A stretch of 64,000 nucleotides of DNA from Prochlorococcus marinus str. MIT 9215 (GCF_000018065.1 NC_009840.1:310001-374000), one strand, 5' to 3'; positions 14,856 through 23,683 are shown, counted from the stretch's first letter. The notes: generated by a model from the letters alone, not told the origin. A program made the numbers and translations.

Positions 14856-14972
14856 TCCTGGTGTTCATGGCGATGTGGAACCACTCCGATCCATCTCGAA
14901 CTCGGTTGTGAAACGCATCAGCGGCGAAAATATTTAGGGGGTAGCCTCTTGAGAAAATAGCTCAATGCCAGG
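14856..14972 (+). rRNA. rrf: 5S ribosomal RNA
   Basis: About 117 bases starting TCCTGGTG and ending ATGCCAGGT, with complementary ends (CCTGG/CCAGG). The central CCACTCCGATCCATCTCGAAC is the typical loop A-C region. It is 63 bases after 23S. Confidence 0.96.
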
Positions 14973-14983
14973 TAAAAATATTT

Positions 14984-15017
14984 AAAAGGGTTTACTCTTA
15001 AAGAGTAAGCCCTTTTT
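14984..15017 (+). terminator. Rho-independent terminator of the rRNA operon
   Basis: A long stem pairs AAAAGGGTTTACTC with GAGTAAGCCCTTTT (one G-U) and is followed by a T-run. Because the stem is AT-flanked on both sides it can also serve the convergent fpg gene, whose stop codon falls at its edge. Confidence 0.9.
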
Positions 15018-15898
15018 TATTTTTGGCACTTAGGACACCAATGGGTACTTCTTCCAGAAATTTTTTTCCTTTCAATTAAATTTCCACACTTACGACATTC
15101 TTTACCAGTTCTCCTATAGACATTTGTCTGTAAACCAAAATTCCCATTCTCTCCTTCCAAATCTCTAAAATCGCTAAAAGTAGTCCCCCCAGAGCCTATA
15201 CTGTTTTTTAATACAGTTACAATTGATTCCTTGAGCTTGATCAACTCATTTTTTTTAATTGTTCGAGCTTCCCGAAAAGGTGAGATGCCAGCAGAGTATA
15301 AACTTTCATCAGCATAAATATTACCTATACCTGCCACTATTGTTTGATCTAATAGAATAGCTTTTATAGATTTTGTTCGTTTTGAAATAACTTTCTTAAG
15401 GTAAATTTCATCAAAGTCTTTAGAAAATGGTTCTGGTCCTAATGAACCTAATCCTTTGATTATTTTGTTAGGCGATAGACCTTCCTTGATCCACCACATT
15501 TGACCGAAACTTCTTACGTCAATGTATCTAAGTTCATTATTTTTATTATCGAAAACTCTTATTCTTGTATGTTTACAGGGCTGAGCAGAATTATTAATAA
15601 ATTTGAAATATCCAGTCATTCTTAAATGAACTATAAGAAATCCGTTATTTTTTGAGAATTTTTCTAGAGGAAATCTACCATTCTCATTTCCTAATTTTTT
15701 TAGCTCAGCTATTAAATATTTTCCTCTTCTATTCCATTTGTATAAGAGAGAGTTATTAAGTCCTCCAATAAAATCTTCCTTTTTATTTGGAAACGCAACA
15801 GTAGAGTCCCTACAGACTTCTACTTTTTTAATAATAAAGTTATTAAGTTTTTGCTCTAAACCTCTCCGAACAGTTTCAACTTCAGGTAATTCAGGCAA
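15017..15898 (-). CDS. mutM: Formamidopyrimidine-DNA glycosylase (Fpg/MutM)
   Basis: This base-excision repair enzyme removes 8-oxoguanine and formamidopyrimidines and nicks the abasic site. The mature N-terminus [13 protein letters not shown] carries catalytic Pro2 and Glu3. The C-terminal zinc finger has two CxxC pairs (CRKCGN and CPKC). The length of 293 residues is typical. The gene is 4 bases downstream of psaE, a conserved picocyanobacterial pairing. Confidence 0.97.
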   Translation of the reverse strand: MPELPEVETVRRGLEQKLNNFIIKKVEVCRDSTVAFPNKKEDFIGGLNNSLLYKWNRRGKYLIAELKKLGNENGRFPLEKFSKNNGFLIVHLRMTGYFKFINNSAQPCKHTRIRVFDNKNNELRYIDVRSFGQMWWIKEGLSPNKIIKGLGSLGPEPFSKDFDEIYLKKVISKRTKSIKAILLDQTIVAGIGNIYADESLYSAGISPFREARTIKKNELIKLKESIVTVLKNSIGSGGTTFSDFRDLEGENGNFGLQTNVYRRTGKECRKCGNLIERKKISGRSTHWCPKCQK

Positions 15899-15902
15899 TT
15901 AT

Positions 15903-16112
15903 TTAAGCTTTTTCTAATTCACTTTCTGCAAACATATTTGTAGTTGCCCCTTCAGCAGTTCCGCTAATTCCGGCATAATTACATTTATCAAATCTAACAG
16001 TGCAATTATATTTAATTCCTGTTTTATCAATAGAAGCAACTTTACCTATTTCGTTGTACCAGTATGATTCTGGTCTTTTTATTCTTACGAAATCGCCTCT
16101 TGCAATTGCCAT
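15903..16112 (-). CDS. psaE: Photosystem I subunit IV
   Basis: PsaE is a stromal-side SH3-like subunit that supports ferredoxin docking and cyclic electron flow. The 69-residue sequence has the family core [18 protein letters not shown] and [14 protein letters not shown]. It starts MAIARGDFV. It is the first gene of a short operon with mutM. Confidence 0.97.
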   Translation of the reverse strand: MAIARGDFVRIKRPESYWYNEIGKVASIDKTGIKYNCTVRFDKCNYAGISGTAEGATTNMFAESELEKA

Positions 16113-16191
16113 TTGATTAAGATTAAGTTAATTTACAATAGCTCATTATTAATAGCTTTAGAAAAATTATTCACACAAATTAATTAAAGTT

Positions 16192-16950
16192 CTAACAAAA
16201 ATCATTTATCAAATCTTTTTCGAATTCTTCTTTAACAGGCTTGGCTCCCATCCATTTTCTGCCTGGAATTCTTACATTTAATTCATTTTTTTCGCAATTT
16301 ATTGAAAGAATCAGTTTTTTATTGTCTTGATTTAATACATTTAAAACTTTTCTATCTTCATTGTTTCCATAAGATTTATTTTTAATAATTATTGGACCAT
16401 ATATTTGTTTATCTAATTCAAAAAATTCATTTTTTTTCTTATTCTTATGTATTTGAGTATTTTCCAAAGTACTAGGATTATTTTTTCTTAAAAAAATCTT
16501 TTCCCCCACTTTTATTGAATCAGGATTCTTAAGATTATTTATTTTTAACAAATATCCTATCTTCAAATTATATTTGTTTGAGATCTCAGTAAGATTTTCA
16601 CCTATCTGAACAATGTGGTAATTTTTTCCATCTGATTGTTTTAACTTATTTTTATAAGATTCGGAGATAATGAGATTTTGGCCAATAAAGATATAATTTT
16701 GATCTTTTAAATTATTCAATTTAATAATGAAATCTTTATTAATTGAATAGAGTTTTGAAATACTTGAAAGTGTCTCTCCACTTTTTACTATATGAATTTT
16801 TTTGTTTTCAGTTTTATCTTCATTAATTGAATCTTTTTTAGCAATATTCTCGATTTTATAAGTTCCTATATCAATCTTCTCTTCGGACTTTATATATGAT
16901 TGATTAAACAAATTAAGTAAGATCGTAATTCCTAAAAATACAAATTTCAT
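16192..16950 (-). CDS. Exported LysM-repeat protein
   Basis: The 252-residue protein has an N-terminal hydrophobic signal peptide followed by two LysM domains, at about residues 52-95 (IHIVKSGETLSSISKLY) and 110-153 (YHIVQIGENLTEISNKY). LysM modules bind peptidoglycan, so a periplasmic wall-associated role is likely. The lysine-rich C-terminal part has no recognised enzymatic domain. Confidence 0.82.
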   Translation of the reverse strand: MKFVFLGITILLNLFNQSYIKSEEKIDIGTYKIENIAKKDSINEDKTENKKIHIVKSGETLSSISKLYSINKDFIIKLNNLKDQNYIFIGQNLIISESYKNKLKQSDGKNYHIVQIGENLTEISNKYNLKIGYLLKINNLKNPDSIKVGEKIFLRKNNPSTLENTQIHKNKKKNEFFELDKQIYGPIIIKNKSYGNNEDRKVLNVLNQDNKKLILSINCEKNELNVRIPGRKWMGAKPVKEEFEKDLINDFC

Positions 16951-17021
16951 TAACTTCTCAGTTTATTTAAAGATAGTCTCTTAATTGTAAATCGCTAGGG
17001 TTTTGAAACAATTTAAGTAAT

Positions 17022-18413
17022 TTAAATTTTAAAAACAATTTTTAAAAATTTCTTAATTCTTTCGTAAGGAGGATACCTTAAATCTAAATCAAATAAAAAA
17101 CCTTTGAAAGTAATAGATTTTTGATTTGAAAAATTTCGAAAACCTTCTTCTCCATGAAATTTACCAATGCCACTTTTTCCAACACCGCCAAAAGGTAAAT
17201 TTGGAATAAGGACTGGTAGCATAACGTCATTGATGCAAATACTTCCTGAGCTGGTAACTTTTGAAATATGATTGTGAATTTTTTTATTACCTCCAAATAA
17301 GTAAATGGCCAATGGTTTTGATGTTTGATTAATTTGTTCTAAGGCTGATTCTTTATTTTTTATCCCAATTACTGGCAGTAAAGAACTGAATAGTTCTTTT
17401 TGTAAAATATCTGTTTCATCTAATTTTGCTTTCATAATTGTAGGAGATATTTTTAACGTTTTCTTATTAAAAGTTCCTCCATATAAAATTCTTTTTTCCT
17501 TTTTATATCTTTTCAGAATTTCTACAGTCGATGAAAATTGCTTTTTCTCTAATTTAGATAAGTTTTCAGAAGTAATTGGATTTTCTCCGTAAAAACTTAA
17601 TATGCATTTCTTTAATTTTTCTATAAAATTATTTTCAATTTCTTTATCTACAAAGATATGATTTGGAGCTACGCAGGATTGACCAGAATTAAAAAATTTG
17701 CCCCAAACTATTCTTTTCGCAGCAACTTCTAGATTTGCATTCTTGAAAATAATGACAGGATTTGTTCCGCTCAATTCAAGAGTTAATGGAGTTAAGTTTT
17801 TTGAAGCCAATTTCATAATAGATTTACCTGTTTTAGTGCTTCCTGTAAAAAATATATGGTCAAAATGTTGTTCAACTAATTTTATGGATTGTTTATAATC
17901 ACCCTCTACTGTTAATAGGACTTCTTTATGAAAATATTTGGAAGTAAGTTTTTTGATAAGTTTTGAGGTTGCAGGACATTTCTCTGACGGTTTTATAACA
18001 GCAGTATTTCCTGCTGAGAAAATATTTACCAATGGCTTTAAAACATATAGTAATGGATAATTATATGGGCCAAGAATCAAGACACAACCAAGAGGTTCAT
18101 AAATAATTTTGGAGGATGATGGAAATAGATAAAAAGGTGTATCAATCTCTTTTGGACGCATCCAAGAATTGAGTTTCTTTTTTATAAGTGAAATTTCTTC
18201 TTTCACTAAAAGTATTTCTGAAAGACCTTCAATTTCAGATTTTCCTAGATCAATAAAAAGTGATTTTATTATCTCTTTTTTATTTTCATCCAAAAGTTTT
18301 GAAACTATATTAATTTGTTTAATCCGCCATTTTATATCTTCCGTTTTACCAGTGATAACAGTATTTTTTAATTTATAGATATCTTCTAAATGAAATTTAT
18401 CGGAACTCTTCAT
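17022..18413 (-). CDS. Aldehyde dehydrogenase, NAD(P)-dependent, ALDH3-like
   Basis: This enzyme of 463 residues oxidises an aldehyde to its acid. It shows the glutamate motif LELSGTNP and the catalytic cysteine in NSGQSCVAPN. The short length and hydrophobic C-terminal end resemble ALDH class 3 (fatty-aldehyde type) rather than the 490-residue betaine-aldehyde class. The substrate is an inference; fatty aldehyde detoxification is plausible. Confidence 0.88.
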   Translation of the reverse strand: MKSSDKFHLEDIYKLKNTVITGKTEDIKWRIKQINIVSKLLDENKKEIIKSLFIDLGKSEIEGLSEILLVKEEISLIKKKLNSWMRPKEIDTPFYLFPSSSKIIYEPLGCVLILGPYNYPLLYVLKPLVNIFSAGNTAVIKPSEKCPATSKLIKKLTSKYFHKEVLLTVEGDYKQSIKLVEQHFDHIFFTGSTKTGKSIMKLASKNLTPLTLELSGTNPVIIFKNANLEVAAKRIVWGKFFNSGQSCVAPNHIFVDKEIENNFIEKLKKCILSFYGENPITSENLSKLEKKQFSSTVEILKRYKKEKRILYGGTFNKKTLKISPTIMKAKLDETDILQKELFSSLLPVIGIKNKESALEQINQTSKPLAIYLFGGNKKIHNHISKVTSSGSICINDVMLPVLIPNLPFGGVGKSGIGKFHGEEGFRNFSNQKSITFKGFLFDLDLRYPPYERIKKFLKIVFKI

Positions 18414-18569
18414 TTATTTTCCCTGAATAGTATTAAATATATCAGAACATAAATTTTTAATTAACTATAGGTTTGGCTACTTAAACCAAATTGAATGATT
18501 TATAAGAAATAATCAAATTACTTAATATTCCGCTTAAAAATTCAAATTTTTCTTAGTTAGTATATTTTT

Positions 18570-19460
18570 ATGAGTGAAAATTTTTCAATTAGATTGATAT
18601 CTATAAATGAAATACCAGAAGTAACAAACTGGGCAAAGTTAGAAGGATTTTCTCCAGGTATTGATGACATATCAATTTATAGAAATACAGATAAACAAGG
18701 GTTATGGGTAGCCTGTCTCGATAATAATCCTATAGGTTCTATTGCCTGCATAAAATATAATTCATCATATGGTTTTATAGGTTTATTTATCGTTAAAAAA
18801 GAATTCCGAAATAATGGATATGGAGTGAGATTATGGAAACATGCTCTCGATTATTTAAAAAATCTTGATTGTATTGGTCTAGAGGCGGCTCCAGCTAGAT
18901 TGAATGATTACGAAAAGTGGGGTTTTAGCAAATCTTCCATTACAAATCGATGGAAATTAAATAGTTCTCAAGATTTGCCATTGAAAAATTTCTATAAAGA
19001 TCAACTTCATTCTTTTAAAGTTGTCCCAGGTAACAAAATTTCCTCTGAAGCTGTTTTGATTTATGATGATCAAAGAGAACCAAGTCCTAGGCCTCATTTT
19101 CTAAAGGACTGGTTGAAAAATTCTCATGGTAATGTTAGCGCAATTATCGATAATAACGGGATGTGCCATGGATTTGGTAGGATAAGACCTTGTGTGTTGG
19201 AAGATAATGAGCGAGGCTGGAGAATCGGACCTCTATTGGCGGATACTCCACCACTTGCTGAACTATTAATAAGGGAGTTAGTTAGTGATTTAGATTCCCA
19301 AATCTTATTGGATTGCTCTAATCTTAATCCTTATGCCAATTATCTTTTATCAAGTTTGGGATTTGAGGAAATATCAAAAACTTACAGAATGTATAAAGGC
19401 ATTCAACCTTTCTGCCCAATGAATCAAGTATACGGACTTGCCTGCTTGGAATTGGGGTGA
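18570..19460 (+). CDS. GNAT-family N-acetyltransferase with a C-terminal second domain
   Basis: An N-terminal GNAT fold covers roughly residues 5-130, with the acetyl-CoA pyrophosphate loop region KKEFRNNGYGVRLW. The remaining 150 residues resemble the second, GNAT-like domain seen in double-domain members (GPLLADTPPLAELLIREL). Length is 296 residues. The acetylated substrate is unknown. Confidence 0.8.
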   Translation: MSENFSIRLISINEIPEVTNWAKLEGFSPGIDDISIYRNTDKQGLWVACLDNNPIGSIACIKYNSSYGFIGLFIVKKEFRNNGYGVRLWKHALDYLKNLDCIGLEAAPARLNDYEKWGFSKSSITNRWKLNSSQDLPLKNFYKDQLHSFKVVPGNKISSEAVLIYDDQREPSPRPHFLKDWLKNSHGNVSAIIDNNGMCHGFGRIRPCVLEDNERGWRIGPLLADTPPLAELLIRELVSDLDSQILLDCSNLNPYANYLLSSLGFEEISKTYRMYKGIQPFCPMNQVYGLACLELG

Positions 19461-19531
19461 TTTCCTCTAAACGTGAATTCTACCTTTTGTTTCTGTATTA
19501 TTGAAAGAAGTTTGTTGGATTATCCATAAGC

Positions 19532-19783
19532 TTAACTTTCTGAAGGTTTCAAAATTTTTTCTACAATATCGGCGTTGATTATAGTAATCTCTCCATTATC
19601 AATATTGGCTACTTGAAATAATGTCCATGAGTTTGGATTTCTAGCCCCTCCAATACAGTCGATAACTTGACCGACCCAATAATTTTTGTTCTTTTTCTTG
19701 AAATCTTCGCAATTTTCTTCATTTTTAATTGCGACATAATCACCAGGCCTAACGAAAAGAAACTCAGGAGTTACCGAGCTCAC
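19532..19783 (-). CDS. Small DUF3104-like protein
   Basis: An 83-residue protein with the pattern FLFVRPGDYVAIK, WVGQVIDCIGGARNP and WTLFQVANIDNG, which I recognise as the DUF3104-type family of marine picocyanobacteria. The predicted fold is a small beta-barrel; the function is unknown. It is convergent with the GNAT gene. Confidence 0.72.
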   Translation of the reverse strand: MSSVTPEFLFVRPGDYVAIKNEENCEDFKKKNKNYWVGQVIDCIGGARNPNSWTLFQVANIDNGEITIINADIVEKILKPSES

Positions 19784-19879
19784 AATTAATATTTAATAGT
19801 ATATATGTACTATAGCAAGTTATTGGTTCGTTGCCGAACTTTGAATTATTTAGCAAACTAGGGGTAATTTAAAAATAAA

Positions 19880-19972
19880 ATGGAATCAACTGAAATTGCT
19901 ATATTTTCAACATTATTGGGGTTAACTTTAGCTTTAACTGACGCTTATATAGAACGAAATATTCCTGGATAA
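19880..19972 (+). CDS. Putative 30-residue single-span membrane peptide
   Basis: This ORF begins MESTEIAIFSTLLGL and has one hydrophobic segment followed by a charged end. The size resembles the small photosystem or cytochrome b6f subunits, but I cannot match it securely to any of them. The gap position and a clean ATG are the only support. Confidence 0.4.
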   Translation: MESTEIAIFSTLLGLTLALTDAYIERNIPG

Positions 19973-19993
19973 TAAATACTTCTAATTCATTTC

Positions 19994-20125
19994 TTAAATT
20001 AAATAAGATTTAAGCTGGTCTAATATGTCGGCACGGTTGGAAACTAGTTTTGTAAAAACTAAATATATCAACCCTCCCATTGCGAGCCTTCCGTTAATTT
20101 TTTCTAACTGCTTTAGTTTTCTCAA
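19994..20125 (-). CDS. High-light-inducible (Hli/SCP) protein, short form with TTG start
   Basis: The 43-residue frame contains the chlorophyll-binding signature E-K-I-N-G-R-L-A-M-G-G (residues 8-18) followed by a single hydrophobic helix. This is the hallmark of one-helix light-harvesting-like proteins that bind chlorophyll during photosystem repair. No ATG is available upstream. A TTG preceded by AGGG about 6 bases away is the likely start, which explains why a length or ATG filter would miss it. Confidence 0.72.
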   Translation of the reverse strand: MRKLKQLEKINGRLAMGGLIYLVFTKLVSNRADILDQLKSYLI

Positions 20126-20237
20126 AAGTTACCCTGATGGTTAAATAAAATTTAAAGGGTATAGAAAATAAAAAAGTATTGATTACTTCAAAATTAAAAA
20201 AAAATTATAGAAATATTATTTCAAACACGAATTAAAT

Positions 20238-20375
20238 TTAAAGCCAAGCTTCTTTCATCTCAAGATAAAGTCTCTCGCTCTCAGCAGAGTTAATTTTGCT
20301 GTCTGAATAGGATTGTTGCTGCTGCTGCTGCTGCTGCTGAGTTGAGTTAGTATTAGAATTTTGGACTTCGCTCAT
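20238..20375 (-). CDS. Small polyglutamine protein
   Basis: A 45-residue ORF with ATG start and a run of nine glutamines (residues 13-21) encoded by seven CAG and two CAA codons. The C-terminal half SAESERLYLEMKEAWL looks like a normal amphipathic helix, which argues that this is a real protein rather than a chance repeat frame. No family recognised. Confidence 0.55.
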   Translation of the reverse strand: MSEVQNSNTNSTQQQQQQQQQSYSDSKINSAESERLYLEMKEAWL

Positions 20376-20491
20376 TAGAGGGGCTAGATATATGTGTTTA
20401 TTCTCTCATATTTAGAGCTTTTTTTGTCAACTTAAATTCTTAAATTTTTTTTAAATTTTCTACGCTTTTAATTTTCCTGTTTTGAGTGAAT

Positions 20492-20593
20492 TTATTTCGC
20501 TACAGTAGTTTTGGTATATAGGAATTTAACTTCCCAATATACAATTCCTAAGAAGATGGCGCTTGCAATAATAATTTCAGAAATGGCTAACAT
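20492..20593 (-). CDS. Putative 33-residue single-span membrane peptide
   Basis: The frame starts MLAISEIIIASAIFLGIVYW and ends with a short basic tail. It has one transmembrane segment with an N-terminal glutamate. It sits alone in a 360-base gap between the polyglutamine ORF and the NdhF-like gene. Support is limited to a clean ATG and sensible topology. Confidence 0.4.
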   Translation of the reverse strand: MLAISEIIIASAIFLGIVYWEVKFLYTKTTVAK

Positions 20594-20739
20594 TTTATTT
20601 TTCAATACTAATTAAATTTTGGTATCAATTTACACAGAATGCAATAGGTACTAATTACGTTCTAGATTTTAAAAAATCTTATTTAATAAAATAACGCGGC
20701 GAAATAATATAAAATTTTAAGTTAGATACATATTTTTCC

Positions 20740-21174
20740 GTGAGAAATTTCATAAATTCAACAACTCTTATACCTTTAATACCTTTAGTAACCTCTTTTT
20801 TAATTCTTATTTTATTGGCAAGTTTTAACAGAACACTTAACAGGTTAACAAAACCAGTTACTGCACTGGTTGCATTATCTTTATTAAGTTCTGCTTTTAT
20901 AAGCTTATTTGACTATTTTAAGAAAATAGAAGAAGAATTAGTTTTATCTGAATTTCTCAAGTTTTTTGAAGAAAAAAATTTAGTTTTACATCTCAATTTA
21001 GTAAATGAAAAAATTATAATTTTTTTCTCATTAATAATGATATTAATTATTGGAATATCTTTTTATAAATTGCCTAGAAAAAAAGGTTACGTCTCATTAA
21101 TGATCAGCCTAGGATTAATTTCTTCTTCGGTGATACTCTCAATATTGCTGATAGATTTCTCAGCACTAATCTAA
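20740..21174 (+). CDS. Short NdhF/NuoL-like membrane protein
   Basis: The start codon is GTG. The 144-residue protein has four hydrophobic helices. Its N-terminus (TLIPLIPLVTSFLILILLASF, then NRLTKPVTALVALSLLSS) resembles the first helices of NDH-1 subunit NdhF, which is normally over 600 residues. It may be a duplicated N-terminal module working with a respiratory or photosynthetic complex. Its stop overlaps by 4 bases the stop of the terminal oxidase gene on the other strand. Confidence 0.6.
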   Translation: MRNFINSTTLIPLIPLVTSFLILILLASFNRTLNRLTKPVTALVALSLLSSAFISLFDYFKKIEEELVLSEFLKFFEEKNLVLHLNLVNEKIIIFFSLIMILIIGISFYKLPRKKGYVSLMISLGLISSSVILSILLIDFSALI

Positions 21175-21680
21175 ACTTTTGCAAGCATTGACAAAGCTTC
21201 GTTAAGTTCTTGGACATGATTTAATTCATCTTGAGCAATTTCTTTTATTTTTTGATCATTTGGATTATCTATTAAATATTTGGAATAAGTTTCAAATGCA
21301 TGTTCTTCGATTTTTATGTTTACATCATAAGCATTAGCTGGAGAGAGGAAATAATAAAAAACCATGATCCAGTAATAGACAAGAACAAGGTGTCTCGCAA
21401 AAAATCTATCAATCCAGAACCTATCACCTCCTCTTTTCTCCATTTCTTTAAGATGCTCAGTTTCGTTAATAGCTTGATAAAAATGTTCTTTCATTAAAAT
21501 CATTGTTTTCTCATTTTTAATTCCTAGAGATTCTTTAAAATGAAGAACTGAAAGAAATGCGAAATAAGGTGATCTAGCTATAACTTCTAAAACCCAAAAT
21601 CTTTGTAAAGATCTACCAGAGTATATGAAGTCTAAGAAGTTAATTGTGCTATTCAAAATCAAAGAATTTAATTTCTTCAT
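21171..21680 (-). CDS. ptox: Plastid-type terminal oxidase (alternative oxidase family)
   Basis: PTOX oxidises plastoquinol and reduces oxygen to water at a di-iron centre, relieving over-reduction of the photosynthetic chain. The ligand pattern is complete: Glu32 in LEVIARSPYF, Glu73 and His76 in NETEH, a glutamate in IEEHAFETY (about 125), and Glu152 and His155 in DELNH. At 169 residues it is compact compared with plant PTOX, as expected for Prochlorococcus. Confidence 0.93.
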   Translation of the reverse strand: MKKLNSLILNSTINFLDFIYSGRSLQRFWVLEVIARSPYFAFLSVLHFKESLGIKNEKTMILMKEHFYQAINETEHLKEMEKRGGDRFWIDRFFARHLVLVYYWIMVFYYFLSPANAYDVNIKIEEHAFETYSKYLIDNPNDQKIKEIAQDELNHVQELNEALSMLAKV

Positions 21681-21835
21681 GGATTTAGTTTTTCTTTAAG
21701 TATAATTACTCAGCGGCTTGAGGACTATGATGTATTGAAGTAATTAACCAAAAATTAATATTTATAGTCTAAAAATTGTTACTTCCATTGAAATATTTTT
21801 ATTTCATGCATTAATTGGATAGATAAAAATTTTAT

Positions 21836-21976
21836 ATGACAACTGCTGAAAAAATTGCAAATGCTAAAAAGAGGATTGATGAATTAGAAAGACTTATAAA
21901 ATATTGGAATAATGCAGAATATGAGGAGATAAAAATAGTAAATTTTCCAATGAAAATTGGCAATAAAGATTCTTAG
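21836..21976 (+). CDS. Small hypothetical protein, helical
   Basis: A 46-residue ORF, MTTAEKIANAKKRIDELERL..., with an N-terminal heptad-like helix and a C-terminal IVNFPMKIG strand. The composition is that of a soluble protein. No family recognised. Confidence 0.5.
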   Translation: MTTAEKIANAKKRIDELERLIKYWNNAEYEEIKIVNFPMKIGNKDS

Positions 21977-22123
21977 GTATTGATGATTAGGCCTGATTAA
22001 TTTTTATCTATTATTAGTGATTTAATAACTTTTAGTATTCAAATATTGTTTTATCTATAAATAGAGCAATTAAACCTATTCTCAAAAATGGTAAGGAAGA
22101 AATAATCTAAAAGAAAAATCTAA

Positions 22124-22237
22124 ATGAAAACCTTTTCAAAAAAATATTTAGTTCCTATTAAATTCATACCATGGTTTTTTTGGGTATTTATATCTTTTGT
22201 GAGTATATATTTGTGTAAGACAGCCTGGGTAAATTGA
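22124..22237 (+). CDS. Small single-span membrane protein
   Basis: A 37-residue frame with a basic N-terminus and one long hydrophobic segment (FIPWFFWVFISFVSIYL). The positive-inside pattern suggests an N-in orientation. Function unknown. Confidence 0.45.
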   Translation: MKTFSKKYLVPIKFIPWFFWVFISFVSIYLCKTAWVN

Positions 22238-22250
22238 ATAGATAATTATT

Positions 22251-22559
22251 CTAGCTTCTTCTTAGCCAACCAGGAGCGCCGCCAAACCAATCAGATATAT
22301 CATCTTCATTTGGGTTAAAATGGTTTTCCTTATTAAGTCCATCAATCCCAAATGATTGTAAGAAGTTGTCAATTCCACCATCATTTTTTATACCACTCCT
22401 CCTAAAGCTTTTAGCTTTTTTCAACCAAAGAGAAATTGTCGAATTGTGGTGAGCAAATTTCTCAACATATATCCTTTCTTCCAGTGTAATTGATTTATCT
22501 TGTGCAATTCTTTTAATTATTCCTTGAATCTTTATTCTTTTTTGATTACTAAGAAGCAT
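22251..22559 (-). CDS. Conserved-looking hypothetical protein
   Basis: The 102-residue protein is helical in its first 60 residues (LEERIYVEKFAHHNSTISLWLKKAKSFRR) and ends in a glycine-tryptophan-rich tail (DISDWFGGAPGWLRRS). No family is named here. Clean ATG and soluble composition support a real gene. Confidence 0.65.
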   Translation of the reverse strand: MLLSNQKRIKIQGIIKRIAQDKSITLEERIYVEKFAHHNSTISLWLKKAKSFRRSGIKNDGGIDNFLQSFGIDGLNKENHFNPNEDDISDWFGGAPGWLRRS

Positions 22560-22825
22560 TTTTAATTAATTCATTATTCTTTTTATAGGAAGGATCATTG
22601 GAAATATCTTGTCAATGTTAATTTCAACAAATTAACGTTTTTAAAAGGTTTTTAGCAAGAAAAATCTTTAGACACTAAAAAAAGGTATCAATAAGTTATT
22701 TATGATATGTTCAATCATTTGTGAAACTTATAAATTCTGCAAATCGTATAAAAAATCAATCCACTCACAACCAAGACGCCAAAAAAAATCAAAAAGTAGA
22801 AGGATTAGTTGCTTTATAGTAAAAA
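22560..22825. other. Gene-poor intergenic stretch
   Basis: About 270 bases without a convincing gene. A minus-strand hydrophobic frame of about 25 residues is present near 22730-22800 but lacks a good start. Confidence 0.4.
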
Positions 22826-22843
22826 TGTACTATTATTAGTACA
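22826..22843 (+). promoter_or_regulatory. Operator-like dyad upstream of a small ORF
   Basis: A perfect inverted repeat TGTACTA-TTAT-TAGTACA lies 17 bases before the ATG at 22860. Overlapping it, AGTACAAATGTAT comes close to the cyanobacterial LexA box pattern (RGTAC-N3-DGTWC) with one mismatch. It may be a LexA or other repressor site. Confidence 0.4.
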
Positions 22844-22859
22844 AATGTATTATTAAGTT

Positions 22860-23066
22860 ATGAAAGTGATCTCATCTTCTCCTTATGCCACTTTTAGTTC
22901 AAAAGAATGGAATTCACTAGTGAATAAAAATGCAAAATTCGAAAATACCCCAATAAAGATTCAAAAAAAAAATTATAGAACCTTGACTATAAAACAAAAT
23001 GAAAAATACGAACTTTTGAAAGAGAAGAATCAATTGCATCAACAAATGCAACTTTTATTCTCATAG
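22860..23066 (+). CDS. Small basic hypothetical protein
   Basis: A 68-residue lysine- and glutamine-rich protein. The C-terminal part (YELLKEKNQLHQQMQLLF) looks like a short coiled coil. Family unknown. The operator-like dyad just upstream suggests regulated expression. Confidence 0.55.
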   Translation: MKVISSSPYATFSSKEWNSLVNKNAKFENTPIKIQKKNYRTLTIKQNEKYELLKEKNQLHQQMQLLFS

Positions 23067-23156
23067 AAAAATTTCAACTAACAATCTTTTTATTGACTAT
23101 TATTTTACGAGAACAGATTTTTTGTTAGATTAGTAGAAATACAAGAAGGTTTTAAT

Positions 23157-23438
23157 TTGGCTGTAGATCGAGAACTTTTAAAAGAAGTTACCCAAGAACT
23201 TTGGAATACTGTAAAAAAATTAAGACCTGAAATTGATAAGGAAACCAGACTCCAATTAGTTTTAAAGGCTCTACTAACTATTGGAGATTTGCCAGATCAA
23301 TTGCAGGCTGCAATGGTAGTAGGTGTTTGTGCAGAAATGGATAAGAGTGATATTGATACTAATTCTCAAACAAAAGATAGAACGGGAGTTGATACCTCTT
23401 CAGGAAGAAAAGTAGTTAGAAGAAGTTCAGCTAAATAA
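23157..23438 (+). CDS. Conserved-looking hypothetical protein with TTG start
   Basis: A 93-residue protein starting at TTG, supported by an AAGAAGG ribosome-binding site 7 bases upstream. Residues 3-62 are helical (LLKEVTQELWNTVKKLRPEIDKETRLQLVLKALL), and the C-terminal 30 residues are polar and basic (SSGRKVVRRSSAK). I recognise it as a picocyanobacterial hypothetical without assigned function. Confidence 0.72.
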   Translation: MAVDRELLKEVTQELWNTVKKLRPEIDKETRLQLVLKALLTIGDLPDQLQAAMVVGVCAEMDKSDIDTNSQTKDRTGVDTSSGRKVVRRSSAK

Positions 23439-23449
23439 ACTTTAAATGA

Positions 23450-23683
23450 TCATCCTTTAATTTTCTTTGATTCGTTTTTGTGAAGTCTATTAAATAGGTA
23501 ATATGAAATTACAAGTAAGAGAGGAACGAATATTGAATGCAAAGTCATCATTAATTCTGTTTGGCCCATTCCTATAAGATTTGACTCGTTTGGAAGTTGT
23601 TCTGACCAAGTGCCAACTAAATGCCAGGCTTGAGGAATTGATAAGAAAAACATATAAGAGCTATAAGTTAAGTTTATGTTCAC
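23450..23683 (-). CDS. Small membrane protein of unknown function
   Basis: A 77-residue protein with an N-terminal region PQAWHLVGTWSEQLPNESNLIGMGQTELMMTLH and one strong C-terminal transmembrane helix (SIFVPLLLVISYYLF) followed by a basic tail. It looks conserved in type but I do not recognise a named family. Convergent with the preceding gene. Confidence 0.65.
   Translation of the reverse strand: MNINLTYSSYMFFLSIPQAWHLVGTWSEQLPNESNLIGMGQTELMMTLHSIFVPLLLVISYYLFNRLHKNESKKIKG

Noticed and set aside
22700-22805. Minus-strand hydrophobic peptide of about 25 residues
   Set aside because: Only a TTG start is available and there is no conserved motif; too weak to list as a gene.
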